Below are positions 9,285 through 18,842 of a DNA stretch of 64,000 nucleotides, in pieces. Below the pieces are notes generated by a model. The model ran no database searches. It saw nothing but the letters and a program-made list of their open reading frames with translations, and had not been told where the DNA came from. This DNA is from Dactylorhiza incarnata. Taxonomy: Eukaryota > Streptophyta > Magnoliopsida > Asparagales > Orchidaceae. Location: contig JAWHQI010000040.1 of the NCBI GenBank assembly GCA_033032865.1, forward strand, positions 12,569,001 to 12,633,000. Direction: 5' to 3'. Numbering within the stretch: the stretch's first letter is position 1; the number at the start of each line of letters is the position of its first letter. The position numbers and the translations under genes are program-made.

Positions 9285-11189
9285 CTACTTCGACGGCGGA
9301 GCATACTCGGCCGAATCCGATTCATCCTCTTCCCCGTCGTCGTCCTCGTCGGTGGCATTGAGGATGTCCGATAGAAGGCTCTCCGTCGTCAAGCTATCCG
9401 CACCAGGCGCCAGCAAGCCGGCCACCGAAAGCTTCGCAAAAATTAAGTCCCCGACGGCTAAGGCAATCTCTCGCCAAAGGGACGAGAGCTCCTGCGACGT
9501 CACGAACGAGCCAGGAGTTCGGCGAGAAGGCCCTGCTTCCGAGAAGGAAAGCGCAGCCAACCTCGATTCCAGCTCGGCGTTACGAACCTGAGACGCCTCC
9601 AGCAAGACTTGGCTCGCCCGCAGGTCGCACTCGAGCTTGGAGATCGTCTCCGCCGCCACCAACTGCTCTTCCTGCGCGTACGAGAAGGGCCGGTTAGAAG
9701 ATGCGAAGGGAAGACAGTGAGTTTCAATCCAAGCTCGCGTAAAGTACCAAGATCACCTCGAAACTCCGGCTGGACTCGGCTTTATCCTCGGCCATCTTGG
9801 CGCGCCTTAGGGCCTCATTCTCCCGCTTCTCGGCCTCCAATGTTAGCTTCCGATGAAGCGTAAGCTCCAACTCAGAGCCGAGAAGATTACTCGCGGTCTG
9901 GTGGAATAGCTCAGAAGCGCGCAGCATTGCTCGCGACCCCTGGTTGGCAAGAAAGCGAGGAGAAGCGTCCTGCAGAACCTTCGCATCATCGCGACCGTAG
10001 AGGCCGAACAGGACGCTGAAAGCATCATCATTCGGGACCTCATCCTCGCTCCACGAAGGTAGGCGAGTGCTCAAGGTCACCTCGCTGCGCTCCCGACTCC
10101 AAGTAATCAGAGGCTCGCCGTCCAAGCCCCTGTTCATCGAACCCTGCCCAAAGTTGGGATGGTTCTCAGGGACGCTGTCTTCCTCCTCGCCAGCCCGCTC
10201 CTCCGCCACGCGCCGGGCAACTTCGATTCTCTTCCTTTTCTTAACCGCGGGGGGTTCGTCCTCGGCCGGCCATCCAGCTGCGCGAAGGATCTCAGCCTCG
10301 GCACCAACCCCAGGATGGATCTCCGCGACAGGAGACCCCTGCTCGCCATCTTCTTCATCGCCTTGTTGCATTTGCACCGGGTCGACCACGGGAGACCGAG
10401 GAGGTGGGGTCTGACCCCCCACAGGCAGAACCGTGGAGGGAAGATGCCGACAAGCTGAAGACGTTCGTTAGATCAAGGAACAAAGGTAAAACTTATTAAA
10501 TGCCAGCGACTAAGGTTACCCTCGGCAGGCGACACGAAAGCGAGATGGTCCACGTCTTTTCGCCAGAACTCGATGTCGAGTTTCTTGTTCTTTAATGCGA
10601 GGAAGAGTTCCTCGCGCCGACCCCGGAGCGACGGGGTGGCGAGCGCCCTGGAAGGTCTTTGCTGAGGGCGATTTGGTATATGCGTGGAGTCACCCATGAC
10701 GAAGATGAACTTCTCGCTCCACCGGTGGACCTTGTTCGAAGTCCCGACCACTTTACAGTGATGGCTGCCGAAGAAGATCACCCCATCCTTGGTCGCTCCC
10801 ATGTAGAAGATCTTGCGGAAGACGTCCAAATCAAAAGCGATCTTCTCGCTCCGAAGGAAGCAGAGGTAGCCGATGATCATCGCTACCTCATTCGTATTAA
10901 TCTGGGCGGGGACCCAGCCGTAGTACCGAAGAATCTGGCAGAACTCGGGCCAGAGAGGAAGGCGCAGGCCGACCTCGAAGTGCGACAAGGAGAAGGCGAG
11001 CTTGCCCTCCGAAAAAGTGTTGATCCGCTCGTGGGGAGGGGGAAGGCCAACCCGGAAGCCTTGCGCGAGGTGTTGATGGACGAATCTCTCCAGATCGTCC
11101 GCGCGAGTGATGGGTTTCTTGAACTTATGCGCGATGAAGTTCTCGGCATAGGTCAAGCGACGGGTCTCCGCTTCCAAATAGGGCGTCAT
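9285..11189 (-). CDS. Antisense spliced accessory gene of element A (three exons, about 584 aa)
   Basis: Minus-strand gene inside the 3' region of a plus-strand retrotransposon. Exon 1 is 11189-10520 (ATG at 11189), exon 2 is 10454-9757, exon 3 is 9671-9285 (stop). Introns 10519-10455 (65 bp, phase 1) and 9756-9672 (85 bp, phase 0) have GT...AG ends with good contexts (GTAACC/TTCAG, GTGATC/GCGCAG). The joined coding length, 1755 nt, is exactly 585 codons. Exon 1 resembles the plant gypsy-associated 'putative gypsy-type transposon' domain family (INTFSEGKLAFSLSHFEVGL, LRYYGWVPAQINTNE). Exon 2 is acidic/basic and low-complexity with a helical end. Exon 3 starts as a coiled coil and ends in an acidic tail (DEDDDGEEDESD). 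A TATA box lies 90 bp upstream. Extra ORFs are known in Tat elements; their function is not established. Confidence 0.75.
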
Positions 11190-11270
11190 CGTAGCGCGCA
11201 AGAAGAAGACGAGAAGGAAAGACAATTGAAGAAATTCGAGAAAGCGCGTCGATTTCGGACCCCTACCCCC

Positions 11271-11279
11271 CTATTTATA
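11271..11279 (-). promoter_or_regulatory. TATA box of the antisense accessory gene
   Basis: TATAAATAG read on the minus strand, 90 bp before the ATG at 11189. Context (TCTATAAATAGGGGGG) is like the other TATA boxes in elements A and C. On the plus strand a run of about 14 G lies just beyond it near 11300. Confidence 0.55.
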
Positions 11280-11565
11280 GAAATCGGCAAAAGGAAAAGG
11301 GGGGGGGGGGGGGTCGCGACTATAACTCGTGCGAGGTACCTGCCTACTCGCTAACGTAAAAATCGCGCAAAATATCTTATGCGAGGGGTGTTAACTACCT
11401 TCTCGCATCTAAGCGACGATCTGTAAAAAACGCAAGAAAGCCCTGCAGAAGACAGATCAACATAAAATCAAGCGATAAGGTTTGAAAGTCGCAGCACACA
11501 GATAATCCTGGATTATTACAACACTCGCAGAATAATGTTCTAACAATACAAATCAGCGAGCAATC

Positions 11566-12063
11566 CTAGTTGACATGAGGATCGCCGCGCATGTCCGAGG
11601 TCGCACCAAATCGCCCGTTGAATCCCAGCTGACGCGCGAAGGCCATCTGCTCATTCGCTCTCGCCATAAATTCCTCGCCAAGCCGGATGTGCTCCTCCAT
11701 ACGATTCAACGTCCCAAGGGACCCCATACTCGCCCGAAGACTGCGCACTTCGGCCTTCAGCGCCTCATAGCGATGTTCTATGCCGACCATGCGACTGTCC
11801 AACTCGGTGACGAGATAGTGCTTCCCCTCTGCCATCTGTAGCCGATGCTCGAATTCTTCGATATTTGAGACGCGCCCTTCGAGCGAGGTTATTCGCCGAT
11901 GAACCTCATAGGCCAGCAACCTATCTACCTTTATCTCCAGGTCAAGGTAGGCGGAGGCCATCTTCGTCCTGTACTCGCGAGTAGGAAGTCTGAGAGCATC
12001 GATAAAAGCAGACCCCGGAGACGTGGCACGAGCTGGAAGATGGCGAGTTAGAAGAAGAATCAC
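11566..12063 (-). CDS. Antisense coiled-coil ORF, possibly last exon of the second antisense gene of element A
   Basis: Open frame ending at 11566. The heptad-rich part starts near KMASAYLDLEIKVDRLL and runs through ITSLEGRVSNIEEFEHRLQM and MVGIEHRYEALKAEVRSLR, a clear coiled coil. It ends FGATSDMRGDPHVN. A possible acceptor (TTCCAG) lies just upstream at about 12020, and a donor-like GTATAATC at about 12093, but the exon 2 frame stops at 12114 and the phases do not fit simply. It may be the third exon of the gene starting at 12907, with an indel between, or a remnant. No enzymatic motif is seen. Confidence 0.45.
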   Translation of the reverse strand: MILLLTRHLPARATSPGSAFIDALRLPTREYRTKMASAYLDLEIKVDRLLAYEVHRRITSLEGRVSNIEEFEHRLQMAEGKHYLVTELDSRMVGIEHRYEALKAEVRSLRASMGSLGTLNRMEEHIRLGEEFMARANEQMAFARQLGFNGRFGATSDMRGDPHVN

Positions 12064-12113
12064 CTAAAGACAGCACTTCACAAAGATTATACCTGCCCGC
12101 ACAGGCGCCGCTC

Positions 12114-12907
12114 TCAGTTGATGACGAGGAGGCGAAGGAGACCGCCGAGGAACGTCCCGACGAGGAGGAGAGGCAACCCGATGAGGGGATGGAGTTCGTC
12201 GCGGATTGGGTCTTCGCCGAGGAGATGGCGAGGAGAAGGTGAGCGCCGAGGAGTGTGCCGGCCCCCTGAGCGCCCACCTCTTCCGTTGTGCGACGACGGC
12301 CCGCTGTCAGGGCGCCGAGGTAGCTGGGCCGTAGGGACAACCGAGGAAGATCCTCCCTCCCCCCTTCCCCCAACAATAGTAACCCGGGAATTCCTTAGCA
12401 TTATCCGATTCCCGCCAATCACGCGCTCAGGAATAGGGGAAGGTGGCCGAAGGGGTTCTCGCTCGGGGACGACCCCTGCGGGAAGGACCGGTGGAGGCGG
12501 TAGGTGCTGAGAACCTACACGCTCTATCGCCGGGGATGTCTGCGTATTCGTCCCCACGGGAGATTCACCTGCAAAAGAACGTTGGCATCAACAAAAAGTC
12601 CGCACAAAGATCGCGGTATCTCGACAAGGCGCTTACCTTCTCGGAGAGGGTCCGGGTTAACGTTCTGGGTTTCTTCCTCGGCAGCAGTTAGAGTAACTTC
12701 GTCCCCCAACCTCTCCGCAGTCAACGGTGTAAGGGAAGGCTCAGGCGCGGAGGTCGCCGGATTCACCCGAAGAACCTCCTCGGCCAAGGGGCTGAGGCGA
12801 TGATCGGAGGCTCCTCTTTTTCTCTTACGAGTATCCGAGCTTTTCGTCTTCTTCATTAATTTCATCAACAGCTCGGTCTTCGCGAGCATCTGCTCGGCAG
12901 ACAGCAT
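12114..12907 (-). CDS. Second antisense spliced gene of element A (two firm exons)
   Basis: Exon 1 is 12907-12637 (ATG at 12907; basic Lys/Arg stretch KSSDTRKRKRG, then acidic). The intron, 12636-12569 (68 bp, phase 1), starts GTAAGC and ends TTTTGCAG. Exon 2 from 12568 is Pro/Arg/Gly-rich and stays open to a stop at 12114. Joined length 726 nt, 241 aa. A TATA box lies 56 bp upstream of the ATG. Five bases upstream is another ATG in a different frame. In another frame of exon 2 a Ser-rich acidic reading continues to about 12093, so an indel may have shifted the true 3' end toward the coiled-coil exon at 12063-11566. Function unknown; the basic patch could be a nuclear-localisation signal. Confidence 0.5.
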
Positions 12908-12954
12908 CTCATCGATTCTAAAAAAGTGGCGTGCCAAGGAAGGACCACCCCCCT

Positions 12955-12963
12955 CTATTTATA
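12955..12963 (-). promoter_or_regulatory. TATA box of the second antisense gene
   Basis: TATAAATAG on the minus strand (context TCTATAAATAGAGGGG), 56 bp upstream of the ATG at 12907. With plant TATA-to-start spacing of about 30 bp the leader would be about 25 bp. Confidence 0.55.
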
Positions 12964-13066
12964 GACTTTCAGGGGTCCTAGGCCTGCCGAGTAGGTAGGT
13001 TTCCCGCCAGAAGAAGCTCGTCGAATAAGGTTTGGATGATTCTTTCCGACCGACTATATTGCTCGC

Positions 13067-13078
13067 AAAGAGCGGGGA
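13067..13078 (+). other. Likely polypurine tract of element A
   Basis: AAAGAGCGGGGA directly before the 3' LTR, in the place and with the composition expected of the plus-strand primer. Confidence 0.45.
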
Positions 13079-13081
13079 TTG

Positions 13082-13765
13082 TGTACAACCCTCATTCTCC
13101 GAGGGTGGACCCCACTAAAGGCCACGTAGGCGGAGGTCAAGGTCAAGAGGTCAAGGCGAAAGTCTACAATTCGGAAGATGAAGGAAGATCAAGAGCATTA
13201 GTTGTGCGAGGAGGTACTTGCTCGCCCCATGCCGAGGAGGAAAGCCCTGCCCGGTGTTTCCTACCCGGCCAGGCGAGGAGGACATGAACCCGGACCTGCT
13301 CGCCTACTGGCGACTTGGTCACCCAACTCGCCAATTAGGTCTGGGTCCTTACCTGCTCGCCCACCTACTGCCTTGTCTAAAAAATCAACCCTAGGGGGTT
13401 AGGGATGGTCATCTGCTTCCCCCCCCCCCCCCTTAGGATTTGTCTATAAATAGACCCCCAGGGGTACTAGAAACGGCACTTGTCAAAATCAGAGCTGCAC
13501 TCCTTCCCCTTTGACAATCAAGAATCGTCCCTAACAAGTGCCTACCTAGTACCGAGCTCGGTCATTCGTGGTTTTGGAGGAGAAGACTCTTTGGAGCTTC
13601 TGGGTACGTGGTGGGACCTCCCTGCCACAGCACCTGGGGTTGTGTCCCTTATCTCTCCATTTCATCCATAGTGGCTAACCCAAACTTTCTCACTGAACCA
13701 CTGGGCAAGTAGCCTCCGGCTGCATTGATTCGAATTTTGGGGCCAGGATTTTCCAGGCGCCAACA
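13082..13765 (+). repeat. 3' LTR of element A
   Basis: 684-bp partner of 1772-2455, with TATAAATAG at 13445-13453 and the same C14 run. It ends CCAACA before the target copy ACTGC. Confidence 0.93.
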
Positions 13766-13770
13766 ACTGC

Positions 13771-14402
13771 TACACAGATGCGAAATCTCCCCGCTACCTG
13801 TGGTCCTCGCAGATTTACAACTCGAGCTTCAAGTCGAGGGGGAATGAAGTAGGATCCGTCGATACCTCTCTTGGTAGGATCTTAGCCTTCAAAAGTTAAA
13901 ACAATATAGCTCAAGACTTTCTTTCTAATATGTATGAGGCAAGAATTTACATCTACATTTTCACAATGTTTTTCCAAAAAGGAAGACAGGAAAAAATACA
14001 AGCTTTAAGAAAAGAAAAGCTTGAAGCTATCTCCACTTCAAGTGTGAGATAGCCACTTTCCTTTATAAGCCTGGAGATGATGTCATCCTTAATATTTTTC
14101 ATAATAAATGACCATGTCCAGCTATGATTCATGCTTTTCAACCTGTCAAATCCCGTTGCTGCATCTGTCTTTTGAAGACTAAATTGTCAATAATAAATTC
14201 TTTGACTCTGATGTTCTATCGAAGTACTCAATCATTCTCTTTTAATTATTACAAATGAAGCTAAAAAGAAAAAGATGTAGGAAACTCCAAACAAATGGGA
14301 GATGCATAAAACAGAAAATGAATGACATTTTATTTCATCTATTCCCTGCTGAGAAGAAATCACGAAGAACTTCCAAGAGTCTCTTTCAGGGGCCTAACAA
14401 GT
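13771..14402. other. Non-coding spacer of element C (right half)
   Basis: No gene seen. It joins element C's gag-protease to the spacer at 195-1771 once element A is removed. Confidence 0.4.
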
Positions 14403-14981
14403 TCAAGTATATCTTTCCGGGAAGCTTTTGAATTCTCGTGTCCTTGGATCATAAGATTGGATAGGACAAGCCTCCAAAAAATTAGATGATCCATCTTGCT
14501 GCTGGTATTGAGTAGTTATATCCTGAGGAAGAGAATAAGACCCAGAATAATCACCTTGCGGAAGATTCTGATGAGGAGGTGATTTGATCATATTAACTGT
14601 CCCGACGTAGCATTCTCTGGTCTTTCTTGGATCGCTTCTAATCCGATATTGTTTACCATTCAAGGCAAACTTCACGGCTTGATGATATGTCGAGATTTCT
14701 GTTTGGTATTCATTCAAGACCAGCCATCCAAAGATTGCATTGTAACTGCTAGGAGCTTCAACGACTATAAATTTTACCAACTTAACTATTCCGGCTAATG
14801 TCACTGAAAGGGTGACGACTCCTTCTACCTCTTTCTTCTTCCTTGAAAAACCATAAAGCGTCCATTCAGTTGAGAGGAGAACTTTCCTGGTTTTCACTGC
14901 CTCGAAGGCAGGTTTGAAAAGGACATTGACTGAGCTTCCTGTATCTACCAAGATTTTATCAACAATATAATTTTCTATCAC
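14403..14981 (-). pseudogene. pro: Protease of element C, followed by a stop instead of RT
   Basis: Aspartic protease with an intact active-site word, KILVDTGSSVNVLF, near its start and SYNAIFGWLVLNEY later, as in gypsy proteases of the Tat/Athila side. The RIRSDPRKTRECY word that follows protease in element A is also present. The frame then ends (FPERYT, stop) and no RT follows. The reading frame differs from gag, with overlap near 14990, so either a frameshift signal or an indel separates them. This is a gag-pro element without pol. Confidence 0.75.
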
Positions 14982-14995
14982 CGCTTTGATAACGA

Positions 14996-16832
14996 CTACA
15001 TCGTTAAAAGGATTGGCGGTCGGGGAAAAATCTTCCTGCCCGAAGGTGACCGTTCCCTTAATGGAGCTGATGAGGAAGTAGCAGCAACCTCGGATTGATA
15101 GACTCTTGCGAGGCTAGCTTTCCGGGAAGATTTAAGTCTTGCACCTGCGTGAATGCAAAAAATATTACCTAACGTGCCTTCGTGGTTCGCATCAATGCAT
15201 TCACCTGGGTATCCGATATTGCCTAGAAGACCAACATCATCCACCTCTTCACACTCCCAGAGAACTGCTACCTCCTTGCTTTTGGAGGCCGAGGCTTTGG
15301 AGGGATCTTCCTTCTGGAATAAATCTTTGAATTTGCCCTCCTTTAAGAGCTTCTCCACCAACAAGCGGAGAGCTCTAAAATTTTCAGTCATATGACCTCT
15401 TTCCCTGTGGTGTTCACAGTAAAGAGCCTGATTCCTGGTTCTTGGATCGGAGCTCATCGGGGCAAGCCTTTTGTAGAAAGGCTGCTTCTGAAGAACCTGA
15501 ACCACTTCACTCATGGAGATACCAAGTTTTGTGAAGGATTCTTGGAAATCATTGAAGAGAGGCTGAGGAGTTGACAAGGATGGCTGAGAGTACTGAATCT
15601 GGTGAACTGGGGTGGATTGCTGAACTGGGGCAGCTGGGATTGGCAGAGAAGACCCTTCAGGCTGGAACTGTCGATTCCCTTGCTGAGAGCGATAGTGACA
15701 GGAGTTCTTCCCCTTTTGATAAGAGGGCTGAAACTCTTGACGAGGTGGTTTGGAGGATGGCAGGGTTGGATAAAAACCTGCCGAACCTTTTTGGATGGCT
15801 TTACTTGTCAGGTTGGAGAGATATATGGGGTTATTGATCTCCCCCTCTATGTGACGGTTTGCAATACTAATCAGCTCTTGATATGAGCTGGGCTCCCTAG
15901 TCGTGACCTCAAACTTTAGAGGTCCTTCTTGCAAACCATTGATCAGAGCTACCATATAGAGGGAGGGATCTACATCCCTTATTCCAAGAATTTCTTTCTG
16001 AAATCGATCAATAAAACGAGCCAAAGTCTCGCCTTCCTCCTGCTTGATTTTGAAGAGGGCCGCATGGCCACTCTTCCTCTTCTTAGAGGTTGCGAACCTC
16101 AGAAGAAGCTCATGCCTTAAGACAACAAAGCTCGGGATGGATTGGGAAGGTAGCTTATAAACCCACTCCCGGGCTTGCCCGTCGAAAGAAGTGATCAACA
16201 ATTTGCACTTCACGGCATCTGAGAGAGTCCTTAGAGCAACAACGAACTCGAAAGCTTGAAGGTGGGAAACTGGGTCACTTTCCCCCGTAAACATGGTTAA
16301 ATGGGGCTCTCTAAAGCCACTGGGAATTGACTCCCAATGAACTCTATCAATGAAAGGAGAAGGATCCTCTGCTTCAACAATGTCAAAAGAAGCAGGAAAG
16401 GCCAAAGCAGGGGCTGGGGGATAAGCATAATCCTCCTGGAAATTCAGGGCATGAGCAGGAGGTCCCTGAGCTGCTTACCTAAAGAAATTTTGACGAGTTG
16501 CGAACTCTTCAGCTTGAGGTCGCGCAGGAGCTGCGGGCTGGAAGGTCGCCTGATCGATGGGGTAACCGCCAGCCAAACGATCTGGGGTGGCGACCTGACT
16601 CGGTTGGGGGAGGAGCTTTTGGGAGATCGCAGCTTAGAGTCTGACTCAAGACTTCAAAATGTCTTGCAGACTCTTGCTGAGCCCAGGCGGTCTCCTGGCG
16701 AGCTAGGGCGGCTTCTCGAAGAGCTTGCTCGACGCGAAGCTCAAAACGACGTTCCAAATCTTCTATGGAGGTCGGATTGTTCGAGGGGCGACCGCTTGAA
16801 GACCGGGGAGAACGATGCCTGCGATCTGACAT
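14996..16832 (-). pseudogene. gag: gag of element C (one frameshift, one stop)
   Basis: Starts at ATG 16832 (MSDRRHRSPRSSSGR) with an N-terminal coiled coil (LERRFELRVEQALREA). Near 16640 the frame must shift to reach a Pro/Ala-rich linker, which carries a TAA near 16476. The core from about 16405 is open to 14996 and shows capsid motifs: VHWESIPSGFREPHL, SFDGQAREWVYKLPSQSI, ETLARFIDRFQKEILGI. A Cys-His segment, YCEHHRERGHMTENF, follows. Nothing like RT, RNase H or integrase is found. The element resembles non-autonomous gag-only LTR elements mobilised by relatives in trans. Confidence 0.8.
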
Positions 16833-16904
16833 CTTGAAGGTCCGCTGACTTCGCCTAACCACTCTGATCTGAAGGTAGCGTGTTTGTTCTATTGGTACAA
16901 AAAA

Positions 16905-17533
16905 TGTACCTCCAAGACTAACACTTAAAAGAAGAGAGAAAGAAATTGTGGAGTGTAGGTTACTTAGGACGAAGGATGTCAGGAAAGGGGACTTTGAGAG
17001 AAACTTCTTTGACTGATCTCAAAAAAGGATTACAAAAGGGGGGGGTCAAAAATTGGCCAGGGAGAGAGGTAGAAAAGTGACAAAAATTGTGACCGCTTAC
17101 ACAGGCTGTAAGCTGGAGGCTCAAAGCAAAAGTCCCTTTTCAGATACCCTTACCCCTCTATTTATAGACGTGGAGGCTGCTCAAACGGGCAGATCCAAAA
17201 ATTACGGGATGCCCGGGGTACAGGAGAACCGGGGCAGAGATAAGAGGAAAATGAAGCAGACCGTCGGGTCTCGGCGATCTCCGATGCCTGACCGTTGGGA
17301 CTTGGACGAAATCTGGGAGAGGGCAACTGGCGATATGGCGGTCTCCAAAACTTGAGACCGCTGGGAAGGGTCCTTTCTGACTAGAAAAGAGGTCGCGGGA
17401 ATTCCGGGCAGACAACTGCCAAAAATTCTCTCCTTAAAATATTTAAAAGGGTCTTCAAAATCATTTAAATCGACATATAATATAATCTGAAAAATTATTT
17501 CAAAAACTATAGGACAAACTGTCTCCAAAAGTC
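16905..17533 (-). repeat. Putative 5' LTR of element C (boundaries approximate)
   Basis: Lies upstream of gag in gag orientation and contains a minus-strand TATA box (17158-17166) and the GCGGTCT/AGACCGC hairpin also found in the spacer at 1275-1303. Start and end dinucleotides at 16905 (TG on plus) and 17533 (CA on plus) are guesses. The partner LTR would be left of the window. Confidence 0.35.
17158..17166 (-). promoter_or_regulatory. TATA box for the element C gag transcript
   Basis: TATAAATAG on the minus strand in TCTATAAATAGAGGGG, the same core as in element A. It lies 326 bp upstream of the gag ATG. Confidence 0.5.
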
Positions 17534-17981
17534 ATGAAACTTTATGAACCTATATATGGCTAATAGATACTCTTATAATAATTTTTAGGGCATGGTGGTG
17601 ATTATTTTCAAGATATGAATATTCAAAGCTCTTAAACTTAATTTAATTCAGTTAAATTTGAAATTAAGTTGTGGGAGCTGTAGACATCACCAAGAAATGT
17701 GCCATCACATTTTAGAAATCTCAGGCAATTGTCTACAACTTTCATATTTTTCATTTTCACTGAAAATATCTAGAAGATCACTTAATGTAAGGCTGGAGTT
17801 TTTATCTATTTTCTACTTTTTTTTCTAGACAATTTTAATACTTACATAATATTTTTATTTTTGTTTAATACTTTACGAAAAGCTCTGATTTGTCTATTGC
17901 CCAAACTGAGAGCAAACGAAATAACAGCCCAAAGAGAGTCCATACTCTTTCGAGAAATCGAAACAGTTTCAACTTCTGAGC
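17534..17981. other. AT-rich sequence, no gene seen
   Basis: No ORF, repeat or element end could be supported, apart from serving as possible upstream region of the exon at 17982. Confidence 0.4.
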
Positions 17982-18326
17982 ATGAGCCTCAGCTTCATTC
18001 TCCTCACCACCACAACCATCCTCTCAGTGGTGGTGCCTTCTCACACTGCCATATCTTTTCTGCAAATCCCCACCTCAGAGCTCATAAGGACCTATTGCAA
18101 TGTAACAGACAACTCGGATGTGTTCCCTAATGATGTCATCCGACTCATACCTCTTTGCTCAAGCGCCCCAATTGATCTCCTACCGAACACACTCTATTGC
18201 AAGGCTAGCACCATCTCAAAGGAGACCAGAAACATGTCTTCTGCGCGTGGCGCCACTGCAGAATCATCTCTGAATATTGCACATGGTATTTGTTTCTTCT
18301 TCTTGCTTCATGCATTTCTTTTTTAA
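17982..18326 (+). CDS. Candidate host exon: short secreted protein of unknown function
   Basis: ATG at 17982 opens 114 codons. The first about 24 residues form a classic signal peptide (MSLSFILLTTTTILSVVVP, then SHTA). The mature part has three cysteines (TYCNVTD, PLCSSAP, LYCKAS) and several N-glycosylation-like sites (NVT, NMS). Around 18285 the sequence GCACATG/GTATTTG could be a donor, after which the frame reads as hydrophobic intron-like sequence, so the real exon may end there. No transposon motif is seen. I do not recognise the family. It could be a gene fragment, and nothing convincing follows downstream before the minisatellite. Confidence 0.35.
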   Translation: MSLSFILLTTTTILSVVVPSHTAISFLQIPTSELIRTYCNVTDNSDVFPNDVIRLIPLCSSAPIDLLPNTLYCKASTISKETRNMSSARGATAESSLNIAHGICFFFLLHAFLF

Positions 18327-18842
18327 CTTGAGCGTATTCATTTTGTGAGCTATTGATTTATTTCTTTTGATACGTTTTCTTTTAGAAATTTTATGGTTTA
18401 GACTCATTATATTTTTTTCTTCAATATACATCTTTAGGAATTTAATTATCATCATTATCTATTCATTTACACGAGGGATTAATCTATATTTGACTAAAAT
18501 ATTTATTCTTGTCTTAGTATTTGAATATATCATTTTAATTTTGTACCCACATTGTTTATTTTTTTTAGTGTTATCTCTTACATGTAAAATGTTTTAAATA
18601 TTATTAGATTGCTCAAAACAATAAAATTCAAAACAATAAAAAATTGTGAAGCACCTCAAGGGTGTTTATTAAGGAGCAAGGAGAGAGTGAGTGAGAGTCC
18701 AATAACAACAATAATAAAAAAGTGCAAAGACATAAAATTCATATTTATTGATGGTAAGGAGAGAGGCAGAAAAACTCATCTTAGGTTTTTGTGTGACCTT
18801 GTTAATATTTGTGAGTCAGCATAATAAATTAGTTTAGCTTGA
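18327..18842. other. AT-rich sequence, no gene seen
   Basis: Only short chance ORFs. It may be intron or 3' flank of the candidate exon. Confidence 0.35.

Larger units (their letters stand above)
1772..13765 (+). mobile_element. Element A: nearly complete Ty3/gypsy LTR retrotransposon, Tat-like
   Basis: The ends are direct LTRs of equal length (684 bp) that begin TGTACAACC and end CCAACA. Flanking five-base words are ACTGT (1767-1771) and ACTGC (13766-13770), a 4/5 matching target duplication. Internal order on the plus strand is gag, protease, RT, RNase H, a second RNase H, integrase. The second RNase H and the large 3' region holding antisense ORFs are hallmarks of the Tat lineage. By eye the LTRs differ at about 16 positions, so the insertion is fairly recent. 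Gag and protease carry stops and pol is frameshifted from them, so this copy is probably not autonomous today. It lies inside element C. Confidence 0.93.

Noticed and set aside
10659..11354. Plus-strand 231-codon ORF opposite the antisense gene
   Set aside because: Shadow of exon 1 of the minus-strand gene, which has the domain similarity, splice sites and TATA box.
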